Shown here: positions 60,920 through 64,000 of the stretch, one piece after another | How the letters are laid out: each line of letters opens with the position of its first letter | Numbering within the stretch: position 1 is the stretch's first letter | Assembly: GCA_027625915.1 (NCBI GenBank) | Contig: JANTQA010000015.1 | Location: forward strand, 2,108,001-2,172,000 | DNA length: 64,000 nt | Reading direction: 5' to 3' | Origin: Anaeramoeba flamelloides | Taxonomy: Eukaryota; Metamonada; Anaeramoebidae | Notes under the pieces: generated by a model | Database searches by the model: none | What the model saw: the letters and a program-made list of their open reading frames with translations, nothing else | What the model was told of the DNA's origin: nothing | Program-made: the position numbers and the translations under genes

Positions 60920-61100
60920 TCATAGCCACCTCCAAGATGCATAATTTCAACTAAATTTAAGGTACAAAAAAATCTCACAATTAAAGTCAATAAATACCAA
61001 TCAGAATAAAAATTTCCGAGTTAAAAAAAAGTCCAAAAAAAGGTGTTTTAATTTGAGATTTTTTTGTATTTTCAATTCAGTTTAAAGTGTAAAAGTTTAA
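60920..61100. mobile_element. Fold-back MITE, copy 3 (very degenerate)
   Basis: Shared words include CTAAATTTAAGGTACAAAAA and TTAATTTGAGATTTTTTTGT with 878-1080. The ends are eroded. Confidence 0.45.
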
Positions 61101-61902
61101 ATAGTAGTAAAAAAAGGTACTTGAACCCTATAATAACACTCTAGTCAATCTAATAGAAAATTGAAAAATTTTATCATATCTTGAAATTTAAAAATAAAGG
61201 AAAAATCTTATTTTTACAATATCAAACTCATTTATAAATGAAAATTTCAGAAAGAAATCAAGGTTTTTAAAGTTGAACCTATTTATCTTATTTTTAAAAA
61301 AATTGAAAGTTTAACCTATTTTAAAATATTTCAAAAAAAAATATTTTTGTTGAAGTAAGAAATTTCATAATCCGTGAAAGGGGTATACAAAGTTAACCTA
61401 TAAAATACCACCTATAAGTTTTGAAATAATTTTGTATAAAATAATCTATTTAAATTTAAAAAAAAAAATGAAAATAATTATTTTCATTGGTGAAATAATT
61501 AAATTTCTTCACGTACCAAGATTTCAATGAAATTTTTTTTTTAATTAAAAGTAAATAGTAATTTGAATTAATTTTTTTCTAGAAAGATAATAAATCACTT
61601 ATTTTAACAAATATTTGAATAAACCTGAAAAAAAAACACCCTGTATCTACTTTGGAGAAATGAGTTATTATTTTAATAAAAAATAATTATTTACTATTAA
61701 TTTACTCTAAAAACAACTTATCCTTTTTATTTGAATTTTCAGATCAAATTAGAAAAAAATAATTGCAAAACCTTTTTATTTTTATGAATCAAAATTTTTG
61801 TAATTTCTAAGAGGTTGTATAAAAAAATAACCACAAATTTTACTCTTGTTTTAAAAATAAAAGAAAAATATAACTAATCTTGAATCAGAGAAGATCAAAT
61901 AA

Positions 61903-62434
61903 ACCCCATTCCAAAAATTTTAAAACACCCAAAATTAAAAATAGGTAAAATAAAACTCAATTTATTATATTTTTCCAAACCTAATATAAAACAACATTTA
62001 AGTAACCCGCTATTAATGTTTTAATAAGTAATTATTTTCATACAAATAAAAGAAAAAAAATATAAAACTCAAAAATAAAAATCTCAATTTCCAAAATAAT
62101 GAAACGAGATGAGCAAAAAATGCATTGGTTAATTTGTTGAAATTTCAAAAACAATTGTTGATTGATCAAATGATAAGATCCATTGAATAATTGTATGTGA
62201 TTTTCCAATTTAACAAACTCGACACTAACCTTCTATCAATCATCGAAAAAAATTTTCAGATCTAACAGAAACAAATTACGTAACTCCAAAAAAGGAAATG
62301 AAAACAAAACAAAAAAGACAAAAAATGAAATAGTTTTTAAAATCAAAATTCTTTTTGAATTGAATGTAAATTGCAGTATTTTTATTTTTTTGACTGTTTA
62401 AACTATGTCCAAATTTTTGTAATATAGTTTATAT
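61903..62434 (+). mobile_element. MITE family B, copy 4
   Basis: Upstream of MON2. It starts TAAACCCCATTCCAAAAATT and ends TTTGTAATATAGTTTA, flanked by TA. The internal order is the same as in the other three copies. Confidence 0.75.
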
Positions 62435-64000
62435 ATATATATATATTAATTCACAAAATTTATTATATTTCTAAAAATTTAAAAGATTAGACAATAATTT
62501 TATTACTCTTATTAATGACAAATATTGATTATTTAAAGAAGTTGTTTGATAAAATTTATTAATTTGGTTTTGTAATTTTTGATTATTAAGATCGTTTTTT
62601 TTTCTGTTGGCTTTGGATTGATTTGATTTCTTTTGAAATTTTACTAATCTGTATAAAATATGCGAAATAATACTAAACCATGTATAATTTTTATTTTTGT
62701 TAATTACCAACCCACTATAGGCATTAAGGTTGAGTTATTAATTATTGATTTGAAATAATAAAATTAATGAATATTTGTTTGGGCTGTGTTGAATTTGATA
62801 TCATCTAGTAAAGTATTTTATTAATATTTTTTTATGCAGCAGAAAGAAAAAAATAATTCAAAATTAGTATCTAATAAGAAATTGTAAACGGTTTAAATTT
62901 TTATTTAATTTTTGTAAATTTTTTTAAAATCAAGCAGATTTTTTCAATTTGATTGTTTTAGAATTTAGTTATTTCATTTCCAACATTTTTTTTTTGTTAC
63001 ACTTCCTTCACATACAATAGGTTTTATTCCTTATTTCAAAGAAAATAACTTTTTTTTTAAATAATTCAGAAATAAGTTGAATTTTGAACTTATCTGAAAA
63101 TGGGAAAAAATTGATCAAACTTTTAAAAACAATAATTCGTTTCTGAAAATAGTATTTAAAGCAGGGCTGGTCTTTAGAGTAATCATAGATTTTTATTTCA
63201 TTTTTCAATTTGAAAATCAATTGAAAATAATTTTTGGATTTTCTATTAAATTTATATATGTTGAAATAACTCTAGATTTATAATAAAACTAGTTAAGCAA
63301 ATTAAAATCTATGTTTTTTTTAAAGTAAATATACATTAAAAGATCAATGAAACCAACTATAAACTATAATTAAATATCTTACATTAATTTCTTAAAAGAT
63401 ACTATTAAAAAAAAAATTTCTAAAAATGAAAGATCTAATTGGAAAATATTATCTCAAAAAATAGATTCAACTTTGGAAAGTCAAATTTTTGGGACATTTT
63501 ATAAAAAAAGTTGACAAAAACAGAGGTAATTACAAAAAAATTTGAACAAATCTTAATTCCTACTTTTAAAATTTACGGTAAATATCAAGGAGATTACCTA
63601 CAAAATTTAGTTGGTCTTGGATATACCCTTGAATACTACACAATAAGTTGTATTTAAAAAAGAAAAACAAAGCTTGGGTACATTTGAAAAACAGATTTTA
63701 TACTCCCCACACGATATTTTTAGTGGTTATAATTTTATTTTTTCAATTATCTAATGAACACATCTTACTTTTAATTATAGCAACATTAATTGGTAATATA
63801 CAATTAATAAATATAAAAAACAACCATAAAGAGATTATTTTGACTATTAAATTTGATAATATTTTATATTTTTCTACCAAAGAATAGAAAATTCACAGAA
63901 AAAGTTATATTTGAATGGTGTCGTATGTAACCTTGAAATGATAAAGAAAATACAACACTATTTGAAAAAATTTTCCTTAATGAAGTAAGTGCATTTTACC

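Larger units (their letters stand above)
59820..64000. other. Upstream of MON2 to window end
   Basis: It holds family F copy 2, the degenerate fold-back copy and MITE B copy 4. The ORFs at 62471-62710 (-), 63008-63220 (-) and 63648-63887 (+) are not recognisable and not called. Confidence 0.5.

Noticed and set aside
63648-63887. 79-residue ORF with hydrophobic stretch near the window end
   Set aside because: No homology recognised and flanked by stops; AT-rich DNA often gives such ORFs.
1-64000. CRISPR arrays, bacterial operons, rRNA or tRNA genes
   Set aside because: No regular repeat-spacer pattern or RNA-gene consensus was seen, and spliced genes show the DNA is eukaryotic nuclear.

Overview
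This window looks like nuclear DNA of a unicellular eukaryote (protist). It is extremely AT-rich. The genes have GT-AG introns, and the proteins carry long Asn, Lys/Glu and Lys tracts. Intergenic DNA and introns are packed with short repeat elements that have no coding capacity. The lineage cannot be fixed from sequence alone. An amoebozoan or anaeramoeba-like organism would fit the style, but that is inference.

Five protein-coding genes are supported. (1) At 2735-15414 (+) is a four-exon SAC9-type phosphoinositide phosphatase whose last exon is broken by one frame offset inside a poly-A run. (2) At 21749-25947 (+) is a large low-complexity protein ending in a transposase-like domain seen in many cnidarian and sponge proteins, with the usual acidic residues apparently lost. 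It too has one frame offset at a simple-sequence tract. (3) At 29033-35178 (+) is a two-exon type I membrane protein with a separately encoded signal peptide, about 16 dystroglycan/cadherin-like (CADG) repeats, one membrane span and an acidic Asn/Ser/Asp tail. (4) At 39320-51033 (+) is a second, intact five-exon SAC9 paralogue. (5) At 54144-59819 (-) is an intronless MON2/Mon2p-like trafficking protein.

The two SAC9 genes share three introns at the same position and phase, but the lengths differ greatly: 129 vs 2976, 5228 vs 96, and 2347 vs 2740 bp. The long introns hold the same repeat families as the intergenic DNA. Both proteins match plant SAC9 along their whole length, including the C-terminal Cys-rich module. 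Both have low-complexity sequence where plant SAC9 carries its WW domain.

The non-coding DNA contains several families of MITE-like or dispersed repeats. The clearest is a ~530 bp, TA-flanked family with inverted ends, present in four copies. Others are a ~200 bp fold-back family, an element with GTGACTCAC-type ends, and long inverted repeats. Two strong hairpins lie just downstream of the CADG gene. I found no tRNA, rRNA, CRISPR array or intact transposon.

SAC9 (PI(4,5)P2 turnover at TGN/endosomes in plants) and MON2 (TGN/endosome trafficking) act in related pathways. Eukaryotic neighbours are usually not functionally coupled, so I draw no operon-like conclusion.
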